A DNA stretch of 64,000 bases from an uncultured Amphritea sp. (lineage in GTDB: Bacteria > Pseudomonadota > Gammaproteobacteria > Pseudomonadales > Balneatricaceae): contig NZ_CAKZLP010000009.1 in the NCBI RefSeq assembly GCF_937127095.1, forward strand, positions 62,001 to 126,000. The letters run 5' to 3'. This document shows positions 33,301-41,988 of the stretch, piece after piece (positions within the stretch are counted from its first letter, which is position 1; every line of letters begins with the position of its first letter). The notes beneath the pieces are model-generated. The model made no database searches. It was given only the letters and a program-made list of their open reading frames with translations, and had not been told where the DNA came from. The translations under genes and the position numbers were made by a program.

Positions 33301-33633
33301 TTACCACTGAACCAAGACGTCTTGAACTTTTGAGGTCTCTAAATCAAAACCTATTGCCCAAAACGCCATAAAGTCACTTTTACTGTATTTTACCTTCCAG
33401 AGTGTCAGCTTCGAGTCTGCTCTCATTAAAACGTCTATGGGATCGATGCTCTCTATATCACCCATTTCATTCTCTATGTCACTGCACATTTGGATGTACA
33501 TTTCCTCTGTTATCTTTCCGTCATCGTTCAGGTCTGCAGGCGGCATAGACATTTCCTGGAGTGCGCTATAATTTTTCCCATCGTGCAACCTGACCAGCCT
33601 TTCAGCCAATTCAATTTCCAGTTCATTAAGCAT
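33301..33633 (-). CDS. Hypothetical acidic protein
   Basis: A soluble 110-residue acidic protein that I do not recognise. The segment DLNDDGKITEE resembles an EF-hand calcium loop in its first nine positions, but position 12 is Met, not Glu. AAGGAG lies 11 bases before the ATG at 33633. Confidence 0.5.
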   Translation of the reverse strand: MLNELEIELAERLVRLHDGKNYSALQEMSMPPADLNDDGKITEEMYIQMCSDIENEMGDIESIDPIDVLMRADSKLTLWKVKYSKSDFMAFWAIGFDLETSKVQDVLVQW

Positions 33634-33715
33634 ATGACTCAATTCTCCTTGAGGGCATAGCGCCCAACATCAAGAGCCGGAGCCCAGCGATGGCCCAAGC
33701 CCGGGGGCGATTTTG

Positions 33716-33946
33716 CTATATGGCATACAAATTCCCTAGAAGGCCGAGAATAAAGACACCCCAGAAGACGGCGTTTATATAGACTGTCCACTTCTTCTTA
33801 TAAACGTCTTCGTTACTACCCACTAACACTGTTTCTAATACGTTTTTAGTTGTTTGCTTGCTGCAACAGGCGCCAATTAGGGAAGCAACGAAAAGAACCA
33901 CTATCCCCAACCCGCTAATAGCCATCATGAACTCAAATATTGTCAT
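33716..33946 (-). CDS. Small two-helix membrane protein, hypothetical
   Basis: A 76-residue protein with hydrophobic segments at about 5-26 and 55-75, separated by a polar Lys-rich loop, and a Cys pair (GACCSK). AAGG lies before the ATG. No family recognised. Confidence 0.5.
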   Translation of the reverse strand: MTIFEFMMAISGLGIVVLFVASLIGACCSKQTTKNVLETVLVGSNEDVYKKKWTVYINAVFWGVFILGLLGNLYAI

Positions 33947-34153
33947 ACCAACCTTAGGCTTATCGTTTCACATAAAGACCGAGTCATAAGCGCGAACTTA
34001 TTAACATCCCGATTGACGCAACTGCTATGTGCACTTAGCCAAAGCTCCATTGACGACGATACGGAATCCGGCCGTGTCAGAATCATCAAAGCATCTCGAC
34101 GGCAACCGCTGAATTTAAAGGCATTTAAAGTATCCGCTAAGCTGGGGAGCTTC

Positions 34154-34198
34154 ACACTGACCCTGTTGATTCTCTGTTGATTGGACCCTGCTGATTTG
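34154..34198. repeat. Dispersed intergenic repeat, partial copy
   Basis: It contains CTGACCCTGTTGATT, CTGTTGATT and GACCCTGCTGATT in a row, the end module of the repeat family. Confidence 0.6.
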
Positions 34199-34223
34199 TG
34201 CCCTGTAACTCAAATAGCGCCAC

Positions 34224-34724
34224 TCACTCCATCATCTCAAAATACTCAATATGATCGTTTTTCAAAACCACTTGGAGGTTATGAAAACCCGAGACAGACA
34301 CACGCTGCTGCCCTCTCTTGCTCAGGTAGTTCGAGTACACCACAACATCGATTGCAGACCGATGCCTCTCGGGTAAAGCAACCGCCTCGACAATGTCGCC
34401 AGGAGGTATCTCAAGGGAGACCAAGTCAGCCTGAAGGCCGAGTATCGATTTCAGGCCATCCCTTGCAGCAAACCACTCTCCGGTCTCCTTGGGTAACAAT
34501 GTTGCAGCACGGCTGCTGTAGATAAAAACCAAGTCTACCGCTGTGGATGATTGATCGTTGGCTTCGGGCAGAGCGACGATCTGAAGGCTTTCCAGCTGAC
34601 TGCCCTGGCCCTCCACTTGCACAACATCACAACCGGCAACCAGCGCGATGCTAAGGTAGAGTCCCAACCGACATAAGAAAGTAGCGCCTCTGTTGTGCCT
34701 ATGGGTAGTCAGCTCTCTTATCAT
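34224..34724 (-). CDS. Predicted lipoprotein, hypothetical
   Basis: A 166-residue protein whose signal ends in a lipobox (LVAGC, Cys near residue 32), so it is probably lipid-anchored. The mature part has VDLVFIYS and PKETGEWFAARDGL. It resembles some small lipoproteins near type VI loci, but no such genes are present here. The ATG at 34724 has AAGGG upstream and is preferred over 34778. Confidence 0.65.
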   Translation of the reverse strand: MIRELTTHRHNRGATFLCRLGLYLSIALVAGCDVVQVEGQGSQLESLQIVALPEANDQSSTAVDLVFIYSSRAATLLPKETGEWFAARDGLKSILGLQADLVSLEIPPGDIVEAVALPERHRSAIDVVVYSNYLSKRGQQRVSVSGFHNLQVVLKNDHIEYFEMME

Positions 34725-34882
34725 TTCATCCCTTTTACCAAACAACGAAAAAATTGGCCAACCCATTTGATAACTCATTTCAGTCTCATAAAATTAACCG
34801 GCCCCATGTTGACCAGTTGAATATTCATTTTCACTGTCGGCCTGTACGGATTGCAGATGTTAAACACAACAAGGATCTCTCT

Positions 34883-35035
34883 ATGCAAAATTCACCGAAT
34901 GTTCTGCTAATGGTAGCGGCAATAGCAAGCGGTTGCGCGGCATTATTACATTTTGCCTGCGTTTTTCTGGGTGCCCCCGGTTTCCGGATACTTGGCGCAG
35001 GAGAGCGATTGGTTCGCATGGCTGGAGAAATATGA
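34883..35035 (+). pseudogene. Truncated N-terminal fragment of a membrane protein gene
   Basis: The 50-residue frame begins behind AAGGA with one membrane helix and the segment HFACVFLGAPGFRILGAGER, which I recognise as the start of a small conserved inner-membrane family of about 140 residues. It stops early after MAGEI, and no continuation is visible in another frame; the following DNA is repeat-rich. Confidence 0.5.
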
Positions 35036-35137
35036 GGGTAAAGTCTTGTATTATGCATGTCGATGACTAACGACTATTCAGTTAAGTTGCCGTTCTGCAA
35101 AACGCAAGACCTGACCCCTTGCCCCCTGGAATAAGCT

Positions 35138-35264
35138 CTGGTTAACGTACCTGGATCAATTACTCTGCCCTGTCGATTCAAAAGCGTTTTTACCACAGAG
35201 CACACAGAGAAAAGAACTGATCCGGTTAAGGAAGCTGGATCAATGACTCTGACCCTGTTGATTC
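35138..35264. repeat. Dispersed intergenic repeat, copy 2 with partial duplication
   Basis: GTTAACGTACCTGGATCAAT at 35139 is followed by TACTCTGCCC, then from 35186 by TTTTTACCACAGAGCACACA and, at 35233, by AGCTGGATCAATGACTCTGA then CCCTGTTGATT. The modules match copy 1. Confidence 0.75.
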
Positions 35265-35289
35265 GTTTCGGACTATCTTTCGACACCCA

Positions 35290-35323
35290 AGCGACGAGCA
35301 AGCTACGCTTCTTGTGACATTCT
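35290..35323. repeat. 34-bp direct repeat, left copy
   Basis: It matches 37368-37401 at 30 of 34 positions; the shared core starts AGCGACGAGCAAG and ends TGTGACATTCT. The two copies lie on either side of the TPR gene. Confidence 0.75.
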
Positions 35324-35364
35324 AGCTGTTTTAGGTACGTTGCAAGTAACCGGCTTATAGGTAC

Positions 35365-37002
35365 TTAAAGAGTGCCTGTCCTATCTTTCTCTTTCGCTCT
35401 CGTAAGACATAGAGAAAAATCATCCTTTAGCTTTGTAGAAATTAGATTAATTTGATTGTCATCGTTAGAAATATAGGCAATACACGACTGAGAAGTGTTC
35501 CCAGCTAAACCTAGAAGCGTATTCGGGCTATTGTCCTTTTTCTTTCTTGTATATTTCCCTTTAAAAGTTGAGCCAGAAACTTCACCGTTTAATTCGGCTT
35601 CGTAGGTACTGTTACCGCCAAGACCTAGAGATGTCTCAGACCAAGTTGCTTTAATTGCATCATTCTCTATTGTTATAGTTGTTGGATAAGTATTACTAAC
35701 CAGCCAATCTCCCTTTAGTGATTCAGAATTCCCAGTGTAATATTGTTCGGTGTATTTTCTAATGTTTTTTTGCCGTTCGAGGGATTTTTCTTTTAACTTA
35801 TCCCATTCTGTATTTTGTTCTTGTTTTTTTTCATCAATTGCAGCAATTAGGCTGTGTACATTTTTATGGGGATCATCTGACTCAAGTGCTTTTTTTGCTA
35901 TCTTTTCCGCTTCATCAGTAAATCCTGCACCTAAGAGCAAATAACCTTGATTAGCCATAGCAAGCGTATTGTTATAACTCGATGATTTTTTGTAGTTCTC
36001 AACAGCTTTTATTTTTAACCCTGCCTCTTGCGCTCTTACGCCCAAATTATTTAGTGCTGTAGAGTTATCGCCATCAATTTGGATGAGCGTTATATAGTTA
36101 CTTATTGATATTTCATCTATATCTTCATCGCTTGCAGCATAAGCAGAATTAAATAGTTCATCTCTGTTATTTACATCAAACTCCAGAGACTTATCCTTGC
36201 AATAAATTGATATCGATTTATTTCCTAGAGTTTTTTCAATTGAAGACAGGGCTTCGTACAGACTTGATTTCTGCGCATGATCAACCGCCTTTGATAATCT
36301 GCTGACTAGTATATTTTTAGCTTCAATTGATTTATCATCTTTATTTAAAGCATATGCCAAATTTACTGCAGCTCTTGTTTTTAGTGCTTCAGTTTGCGTT
36401 TCATATAATACTGATCGCCACAACTCAACTTCTTTTCCGTATTGCATGCTATCGCTAAGGCAGAAAGAAAGCCAAGTTAGAGTATTAAACTTCGATTCTT
36501 CTGACTTTGCCATGCGCGCAAGATCTTTAAGTTCTTCTATAGACTTATTATCCTTAGCTTTCTCAAACCTAAAATACAGATATAAGGCTTTGTTTTTTTC
36601 TAGTTGAATATCATCATTTTCGTTTACTGCGTACCTTTTAAATATTGTCTCCGCGTCATTAAATCGTCTTTCAGAAAAGGCCTTATGCATCTCGGAGAAC
36701 CACTGGCCTTCTTTTTCCTCAACCTCGTTTACTTGAGTACCCTTCTCTTCGGAGGAAGGCTTTTCATCAGCGCTAGGAATCTCTTTAATAGTTTCTTTGG
36801 CATCAGGAGGAGCTACTGCCTCCATCCCGAGTGTAGAATCGCCTCTCTTAAAGGTAAACGAGGTAAGCCTAGATATAAAACCCGAAATAGCGACTCGATT
36901 AATGATTATTAAAACAAGTAATACAATAGCAATGGAATTGTTCGAAAGAAATTCCGTAACTATTTTAATCGCCTCAATGGTTGTATTTTGTGATTCACTC
37001 AT
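35365..37002 (-). CDS. Membrane-anchored TPR-repeat protein, hypothetical
   Basis: The 545-residue protein has one N-terminal membrane helix (about 21-42), an acidic low-complexity linker (about 65-100), a helical TPR-like region (about 100-410, with units such as TALNNLGVRAQEAG and AMANQGYLLLGAG), and a C-terminal beta-rich domain (about 430-530). Codon use is AT-rich compared with the flanking core genes, and there is only a weak ribosome site, both pointing to transfer. I recognise no family. It lies between 34-bp direct repeats and has palindromes upstream. Confidence 0.75.
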   Translation of the reverse strand: MSESQNTTIEAIKIVTEFLSNNSIAIVLLVLIIINRVAISGFISRLTSFTFKRGDSTLGMEAVAPPDAKETIKEIPSADEKPSSEEKGTQVNEVEEKEGQWFSEMHKAFSERRFNDAETIFKRYAVNENDDIQLEKNKALYLYFRFEKAKDNKSIEELKDLARMAKSEESKFNTLTWLSFCLSDSMQYGKEVELWRSVLYETQTEALKTRAAVNLAYALNKDDKSIEAKNILVSRLSKAVDHAQKSSLYEALSSIEKTLGNKSISIYCKDKSLEFDVNNRDELFNSAYAASDEDIDEISISNYITLIQIDGDNSTALNNLGVRAQEAGLKIKAVENYKKSSSYNNTLAMANQGYLLLGAGFTDEAEKIAKKALESDDPHKNVHSLIAAIDEKKQEQNTEWDKLKEKSLERQKNIRKYTEQYYTGNSESLKGDWLVSNTYPTTITIENDAIKATWSETSLGLGGNSTYEAELNGEVSGSTFKGKYTRKKKDNSPNTLLGLAGNTSQSCIAYISNDDNQINLISTKLKDDFSLCLTRAKEKDRTGTL

Positions 37003-37052
37003 AATTTATTCTTTGGCCTAACAGCTAAATATACGACAGTGGATTTGGAGAA

Positions 37053-37071
37053 ATACGACAAGTTGTCGTAT
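37053..37071. promoter_or_regulatory. Palindromic operator-like site A
   Basis: ATACGACA and TGTCGTAT are perfect 8-bp arms around AGT. A lone half-site ATACGACA lies at 37031. It is 51 bases upstream of the TPR start codon. Confidence 0.6.
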
Positions 37072-37154
37072 ATCACCGCTTCTTGTCAGATCACAAAACT
37101 CAGACAACTCTCTGAATTTTAAAAGATTGTACGTAGATTTTACTGTGTGGAAAC

Positions 37155-37169
37155 ACGACAGCCTGTCGT
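37155..37169. promoter_or_regulatory. Palindromic operator-like site B
   Basis: ACGACA-GCC-TGTCGT repeats the core of site A exactly 100 bp away. The two share the ACGACA-N3-TGTCGT form. Confidence 0.6.
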
Positions 37170-37367
37170 ATATGTGCAGAAAGGCGACACAATGGCCATT
37201 AATAAGATTTATTCTCACTCTGACTCCCTGAGCTGAGGTGTTGTTACCCCTTGACTGATCAATAGTTACATAGAAAACGATAGGATAAAAGCGCATTAAG
37301 CCACTGTTTTAAAGATCTTCACTTTCCCTAATCCAGGGCGCTAACGACACCCTGCTTTTGACGCTCG

Positions 37368-37401
37368 AGCGACGAGCAAGTCACGCTTTGTGTGACATTC
37401 T
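37368..37401. repeat. 34-bp direct repeat, right copy
   Basis: Right copy of the repeat at 35290-35323, in the same orientation. It lies at the border with the thiolase gene. Confidence 0.75.
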
Positions 37402-37511
37402 GACCACTAGCCAGCGGCGCAGCCGCGATCTAGCTACTTTCTCAGCTTTATAAAAAAGGCCAACACATCTCTGCATCAGCCTTTTCAAACAACCAAACTT
37501 AATTCAAAAAA

Positions 37512-38693
37512 TCAAAGCATCTCTACCGCAACCGCGGTGGCTTCACCGCCACCGATACACAGGGATGCAACGCCCTTTTTCTTGCCCTGGTTTTTCAGTG
37601 CGTACAGCAGCGTTACCAGGATGCGGGAACCGGATGAGCCGATGGGGTGACCCAGTGCACAGGCGCCGCCGTTGACGTTGACTTTCGACGCATCCAGCCC
37701 CAGCTCGCTGATCGCTAGCATGGTGACGACGGCGAAGGCTTCGTTGATTTCATAGAGATCAACCTCGTCCTTGCTCCAGCCTGCGCGGGTCAGTACTTTA
37801 TCAATCGCACCAATCGGCGCAATGGTAAATTCGGCGGGCAGTTGCGCGTGGGTTGAATGCGCGACGATTCGGGCCAGCGGCTGCAAGCCGCGCTTTTGCG
37901 CTTCGGATTCACGCATCAATACCAGTGCAGAACCGCCATCAGAAATTGAACTGGAGTTTGCTGCGGTGATGGTGCCATCTTTTTTGAATGCCGGGTTAAG
38001 CTGACGGATCTTATCTTTGCGGGCATTACCCGGCTGTTCATCGGTATCAACAACGGTATCGCCACGGCGGGACTTGACGGTCACCGGGGCGATTTCATCT
38101 TTAAATGCACCGCTCTCAATCGCCGCCAGCGCCTTGTCCAGTGAGCCGATAGCGAAATCATCCATCGCCTCGCGGGTGACGTTGAAATCATCGGCGCTCT
38201 TCTGCGCGAAGCTACCCATCAGGCCACCTTCATAGGCATCTTCCAGGCCATCGAAAAACATATGGTCGATCACCTGTTGATGCCCCATGCGCATACCGGC
38301 ACGGGCTTTAGGCAACAGGTAGGGTGACAGGCTCATGTTTTCCATGCCCCCGGCAACCATGATATCCACCTGCCCCGCTTTCAGCTGATCGTGTGCCAGC
38401 ATCACCGCTTTCATGCCGGAACCACACATTTTGTTGACGGTGGTTGCCCCTGCTGCATCATGAATGCCTGCGCCGCGCGCCGCCTGACGTGCAGGTGCCT
38501 GGCCCAAACCTGCCGGCAGGACACAGCCCATAATCACTTCATCAATATCACTGCCCTGCAGACCGGCTCGTTCAATCGCGGCTTTAATCGCGGTGGCACA
38601 CAGATCGGGAGAACGCACTTCGCTTAATGCGCCCATCATGCCTCCCATCGGGGTACGGGCTGCACTGACAATTACAATTGAATCCTGACTCAT
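37512..38693 (-). CDS. Acetyl-CoA C-acetyltransferase (thiolase)
   Basis: The 393-residue protein has the thiolase signatures VNKMCGSGMKAV (acylated Cys), NVNGGACALGHPIGSSG (His) and CIGGGEATAVAVE (second Cys). It cleaves acetoacetyl-CoA into two acetyl-CoA, or runs in reverse. Next to liv and liu genes it is likely the final step of leucine breakdown. The ATG at 38693 has GGAGAG upstream. A terminator separates it from livM, so it has its own transcript. Confidence 0.9.
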   Translation of the reverse strand: MSQDSIVIVSAARTPMGGMMGALSEVRSPDLCATAIKAAIERAGLQGSDIDEVIMGCVLPAGLGQAPARQAARGAGIHDAAGATTVNKMCGSGMKAVMLAHDQLKAGQVDIMVAGGMENMSLSPYLLPKARAGMRMGHQQVIDHMFFDGLEDAYEGGLMGSFAQKSADDFNVTREAMDDFAIGSLDKALAAIESGAFKDEIAPVTVKSRRGDTVVDTDEQPGNARKDKIRQLNPAFKKDGTITAANSSSISDGGSALVLMRESEAQKRGLQPLARIVAHSTHAQLPAEFTIAPIGAIDKVLTRAGWSKDEVDLYEINEAFAVVTMLAISELGLDASKVNVNGGACALGHPIGSSGSRILVTLLYALKNQGKKKGVASLCIGGGEATAVAVEML

Positions 38694-38734
38694 ATTTCTC
38701 TCCAAACCCACTGTCATATCGTCTAAATGAAACT

Positions 38735-38763
38735 AAAAGGGACGCACTTTAGCGTCCCTTTTT
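38735..38763 (-). terminator. Terminator after livM
   Basis: AAAAGGGACGC pairs with GCGTCCCTTTT, giving an 11-bp stem with a six-base loop. Read on the minus strand, it closes the liv operon 14 bases after the livM stop. Confidence 0.85.
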
Positions 38764-38776
38764 GACTTAATAATAG

Positions 38777-39703
38777 TTAACCAAAGTTTTTCTTCATAAT
38801 CTTCTGGAGCTCACCCACGATACCGCTGCGGAAGGCCAGCACGCAGACAATAAAGATGAAGCCCATGATGATGTGTATGTAATTACCCAACTCACCGCCG
38901 GAGAGGTAGTTCTGGATAGTAACAACCACACCAGCACCCACAACAGGCCCGAAGATAGTACCCATACCCCCTAGCAGAGTCATGAGTACAACTTCGCCAG
39001 ACATATGCCAATGGACATCGGTCAGGGAGGCAAGCTGGAATACCAGCGTTTTAGTCGAACCGGCCATACCTGCCAGAGCAGAAGAGATGATAAAGACAAC
39101 CCACTTATAGTCATTAACGTTGTATCCCAACGATACTGCCCGTGGCTCGTTTTCACGAATCGCTTTCAGAATTTGGCCAAAAGGTGAATGAATTGTGCGG
39201 TGGACTACCCAGAATCCGAAGATGAAGATCGCCAGCACAAAGTAGTACATGTTGGTATTATCGGACAGATCAATCATGCCCAACAAAGAACCGCGAGGCA
39301 CACCTTGCATACCATCCTCACCCCCGGTAAACGGTGATTGCAGATAGAAGAAGAATGCCAGCTGGGCTAATGCCAGGGTTACCATCGCAAAGTAGATACC
39401 TTCGCGCTTCACCGCAAGCTTGCCGTAAACCGCCCCTAATACGCCCGCAGCCACAGTACCCACAAGGATAGAGATCTCAGGTCCCATACCGGTATGCAAC
39501 ATCATGGCACCGGTCACATATCCCCCCGTCCCCAAAAAAGCAGCATGACCAAAAGACAGCAGGCCAACATAACCCAATAACAGGTTGAAGGCACAGGCAA
39601 ACAATGCGAAGCACAACACCTTCATCAGGAACACCGGATACAAAACCATCGGTGCTACCAACGCTAAAAGAAACAATACCAGATAAAGTTTATTAATTTT
39701 CAT
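38777..39703 (-). CDS. livM: Branched-chain amino acid ABC transporter permease LivM
   Basis: A 308-residue permease with about eight membrane segments and the conserved GGMGTIFGPVVGAG near the C-terminus and FGHAAFLGTGGY near residue 50. It pairs with LivH in the inner membrane. The ATG at 39703 has AGGAG seven bases upstream. Last gene of livGFKHM. Confidence 0.9.
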   Translation of the reverse strand: MKINKLYLVLFLLALVAPMVLYPVFLMKVLCFALFACAFNLLLGYVGLLSFGHAAFLGTGGYVTGAMMLHTGMGPEISILVGTVAAGVLGAVYGKLAVKREGIYFAMVTLALAQLAFFFYLQSPFTGGEDGMQGVPRGSLLGMIDLSDNTNMYYFVLAIFIFGFWVVHRTIHSPFGQILKAIRENEPRAVSLGYNVNDYKWVVFIISSALAGMAGSTKTLVFQLASLTDVHWHMSGEVVLMTLLGGMGTIFGPVVGAGVVVTIQNYLSGGELGNYIHIIMGFIFIVCVLAFRSGIVGELQKIMKKNFG

Positions 39704-39712
39704 GGTCAACTC

Positions 39713-40600
39713 CTACGCCTCTTTACCAAACAGACCGGCAGGCTTTATCAGCAACACGATCACCATGACCAGGAAGATAACAGTAGCGGAGGCTTCCGGA
39801 TAAAAGTACTTAGTCAGCCCTTCTATCACCCCCATCAATAAACCGGTAAGAATCGCTCCACCGATAGACCCCATACCACCAATAACGACGATGGCAAATA
39901 CAACGATCAGGATATTCGACCCCATATCCGGGCTAACAGAGTACACAGGGGCTGCCAGCACCCCGGCAAAACCGGCTAGTGCCACACCAAAACCAAAGGT
40001 CAGCGTGGTGATGAGGGGAACGTTGATACCAAAGCCCTGCATCAGCTGAGGATTCTCAGTACCCGCACGGAGGTAAGCACCCAGTTTAGTCTTTTCAATA
40101 ACCCACCAGGTGCTGCCGCACACTACCAGTGAGATCACGATAATCCAGGCACGATAATTAGGTAGATACATAAACGGCAACTTAGTGCCGCCTGTGAGCT
40201 CGGCAGGAATCTTGTAAGGCAATCCTGAAGAACCAAATAGATGTGTAAACAGGCCCTGCAATACCAGCGCGATACCAAACGTCAGCAACAAACTGTAGAG
40301 GTGATCTTCGCCAGCAATCGGGCGTACCAGAAAGCGCTCGATAAGAATTGCGATACAACCGATTACAATCGGCACCAGTATGAGCGCAGCCCAGTAGTTG
40401 ATACCCATGTAGTTCAGAGCCATCCAGGCAAAGAAAGCACCGAGCATATACATCGCGCCCTGCGCGAAGTTAATAATTTTTAACAAACCAAAAATAATCG
40501 CCAGACCGAGACTGAGCAATGCATAGAATGAGCCATTGATCAGGCCAACCAGCAATTGGCCCGAAAGAGCGAATAGATTAATTCCAAAAAAGGTCGCCAT
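39713..40600 (-). CDS. livH: Branched-chain amino acid ABC transporter permease LivH
   Basis: A 295-residue permease with about eight hydrophobic segments and NGSFYALLSLGLAIIFGLLK near the N-terminus, typical of LivH, and VIGGMGSIGGAILTG near residue 245. It forms the transmembrane channel with LivM. It is ten bases from livM. Confidence 0.9.
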   Translation of the reverse strand: MATFFGINLFALSGQLLVGLINGSFYALLSLGLAIIFGLLKIINFAQGAMYMLGAFFAWMALNYMGINYWAALILVPIVIGCIAILIERFLVRPIAGEDHLYSLLLTFGIALVLQGLFTHLFGSSGLPYKIPAELTGGTKLPFMYLPNYRAWIIVISLVVCGSTWWVIEKTKLGAYLRAGTENPQLMQGFGINVPLITTLTFGFGVALAGFAGVLAAPVYSVSPDMGSNILIVVFAIVVIGGMGSIGGAILTGLLMGVIEGLTKYFYPEASATVIFLVMVIVLLIKPAGLFGKEA

Positions 40601-40689
40601 AGTCGCACCCTAGTGATTCATGCCGTTCTAGTTATAGAGGCCACCCCGGATGGGGCGGCCGGTACATCAGTATTACTTAAGCGGGCGTA

Positions 40690-41907
40690 TTACTTCGCCA
40701 GAGCGAATTCACAGCCACCTTTGCTCAACTCTAGGAAAGCATCGTCGCCTTTGATAACTTTTTCGATAGCAAAGATATCGTTAGCGTTGGCGCGCTCGTC
40801 AGCAGTTTTGATGCGTACCTGCAGCATGTCATGAACCATCCGTCCATCTTTACGCAGGTAGCCATTACGAGAGAAGAAATCCTCTACAGGGGTCTCTTTC
40901 ATCTTCGCCATAACCGCCTTACCTTCATCGGTACCCGCAGCTTTAACGGCGTTCAGATAGTGCATGGTAGAGGAGTATGCGCCGGCATGCGCCATTGAAG
41001 GAATCTTGCCGTCCATACGCTCCATGTAACGCTTAGACCAGGCGCGTGTCTGATCATCCATATCCCAGTAGAAGCCAGTCGTCAGCTTCATGCCGCCCGC
41101 AATAGCGGGATCAAGCGCCTGAGCGTTTTGCGTAAATACCAGCAGACCTGCTACATCCATCATTTCGGTAACACCGAATTCAGCAGCGGTTTTCAGTGAG
41201 TTAACCATATCTGCGCCGGCATTCGCCAGAGCGATAACATCAGCACCTGAAGACTGAGCCTGAAGGATATAAGAGGAGAAGTCGGTGGTACCCAGTGGAG
41301 CGCGCACGCCACCCACAACGGTTCCGCCATTGTCATTGATGACGCCGGTCGCTACTTTTTCAAGTGCATGACCAAAACCGTAGTCAGCGGTAATAAAGAA
41401 CCACTTCTCTTTGCCGCTCGCTACCATCGGCTTAACAGTACCGTTGGCCATAGCGACCACATCATAAGTCCAGTGAGCGTTAAATGGAGAACACTGGCTG
41501 GTTGTAAATGCATGGCTGGCAGAAGCGGCAATCAGAGTAATCTTTTCAGCCTCAGTCATAACCTTAGTGACGGCACCGGTTACCGAGCTTGCAACAGCAC
41601 CGTTGATAACGTCAACTTTCTCATCATCGATCCACTTACGCGCGATACTGGAACCAACATCCGCTTTGTTCTGATCATCAGCGGAAACCACTTCAATTGG
41701 TTTACCCAATATAGTGCCGCCAAAATCTTCAACCGCCATTTGCACGGCAACTACACTACCCTGACCTGCTATATCAGCGTAAACACCGCCCATATCGCCC
41801 AGCACACCGATTTTAAGGACATCATCAGAGATTCCTGCGGCCTGTACACCAGTAACAGCTGCCACACTCATCGCTGCAGCTAATAGGGTCTTTTTCATTG
41901 CTTTCAT
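40690..41907 (-). CDS. livK: Branched-chain amino acid ABC transporter substrate-binding protein
   Basis: A 405-residue protein with a signal peptide (about 1-22, cleaved near VQAAG) and a periplasmic-binding type I fold (ALAN-AGADMVNSLK and MAHAGAYSSTMHYLNAVK). It probably binds leucine or another branched-chain or related compound in the periplasm; many such proteins in marine bacteria have other ligands. The ATG at 41907 has AGGAG eight bases upstream. Confidence 0.85.
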   Translation of the reverse strand: MKAMKKTLLAAAMSVAAVTGVQAAGISDDVLKIGVLGDMGGVYADIAGQGSVVAVQMAVEDFGGTILGKPIEVVSADDQNKADVGSSIARKWIDDEKVDVINGAVASSVTGAVTKVMTEAEKITLIAASASHAFTTSQCSPFNAHWTYDVVAMANGTVKPMVASGKEKWFFITADYGFGHALEKVATGVINDNGGTVVGGVRAPLGTTDFSSYILQAQSSGADVIALANAGADMVNSLKTAAEFGVTEMMDVAGLLVFTQNAQALDPAIAGGMKLTTGFYWDMDDQTRAWSKRYMERMDGKIPSMAHAGAYSSTMHYLNAVKAAGTDEGKAVMAKMKETPVEDFFSRNGYLRKDGRMVHDMLQVRIKTADERANANDIFAIEKVIKGDDAFLELSKGGCEFALAK

Positions 41908-41988
41908 TGGGTCACTCCTGCTTGAGAACTTTTTATTTTTATCGAACTTCATTGTTAGAGCTTTTTTATTACAACCTTTATCCGGGCT

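Larger units (their letters stand above)
37003..37511. other. 509-base gap upstream of the TPR gene
   Basis: It holds the two palindromes, the right 34-bp repeat (37368-37401) and a GCGGCGCAGCCGC inverted repeat near 37422. A 92-codon minus-strand frame at 37018-37296 has no ribosome site or family resemblance and covers the palindromes, so I do not call it. Confidence 0.6.

Noticed and set aside
33657..33720. Integron attC-like site (GCGCCCAAC with a partial inverted repeat)
   Set aside because: One core matches GTTRRRY on the minus strand, but the paired RYYYAAC core is broken and no integrase or other attC is visible.
37018..37296. Minus-strand 92-codon frame upstream of the TPR gene
   Set aside because: No ribosome site, odd composition, and it covers the palindromic sites; not supported as a gene.
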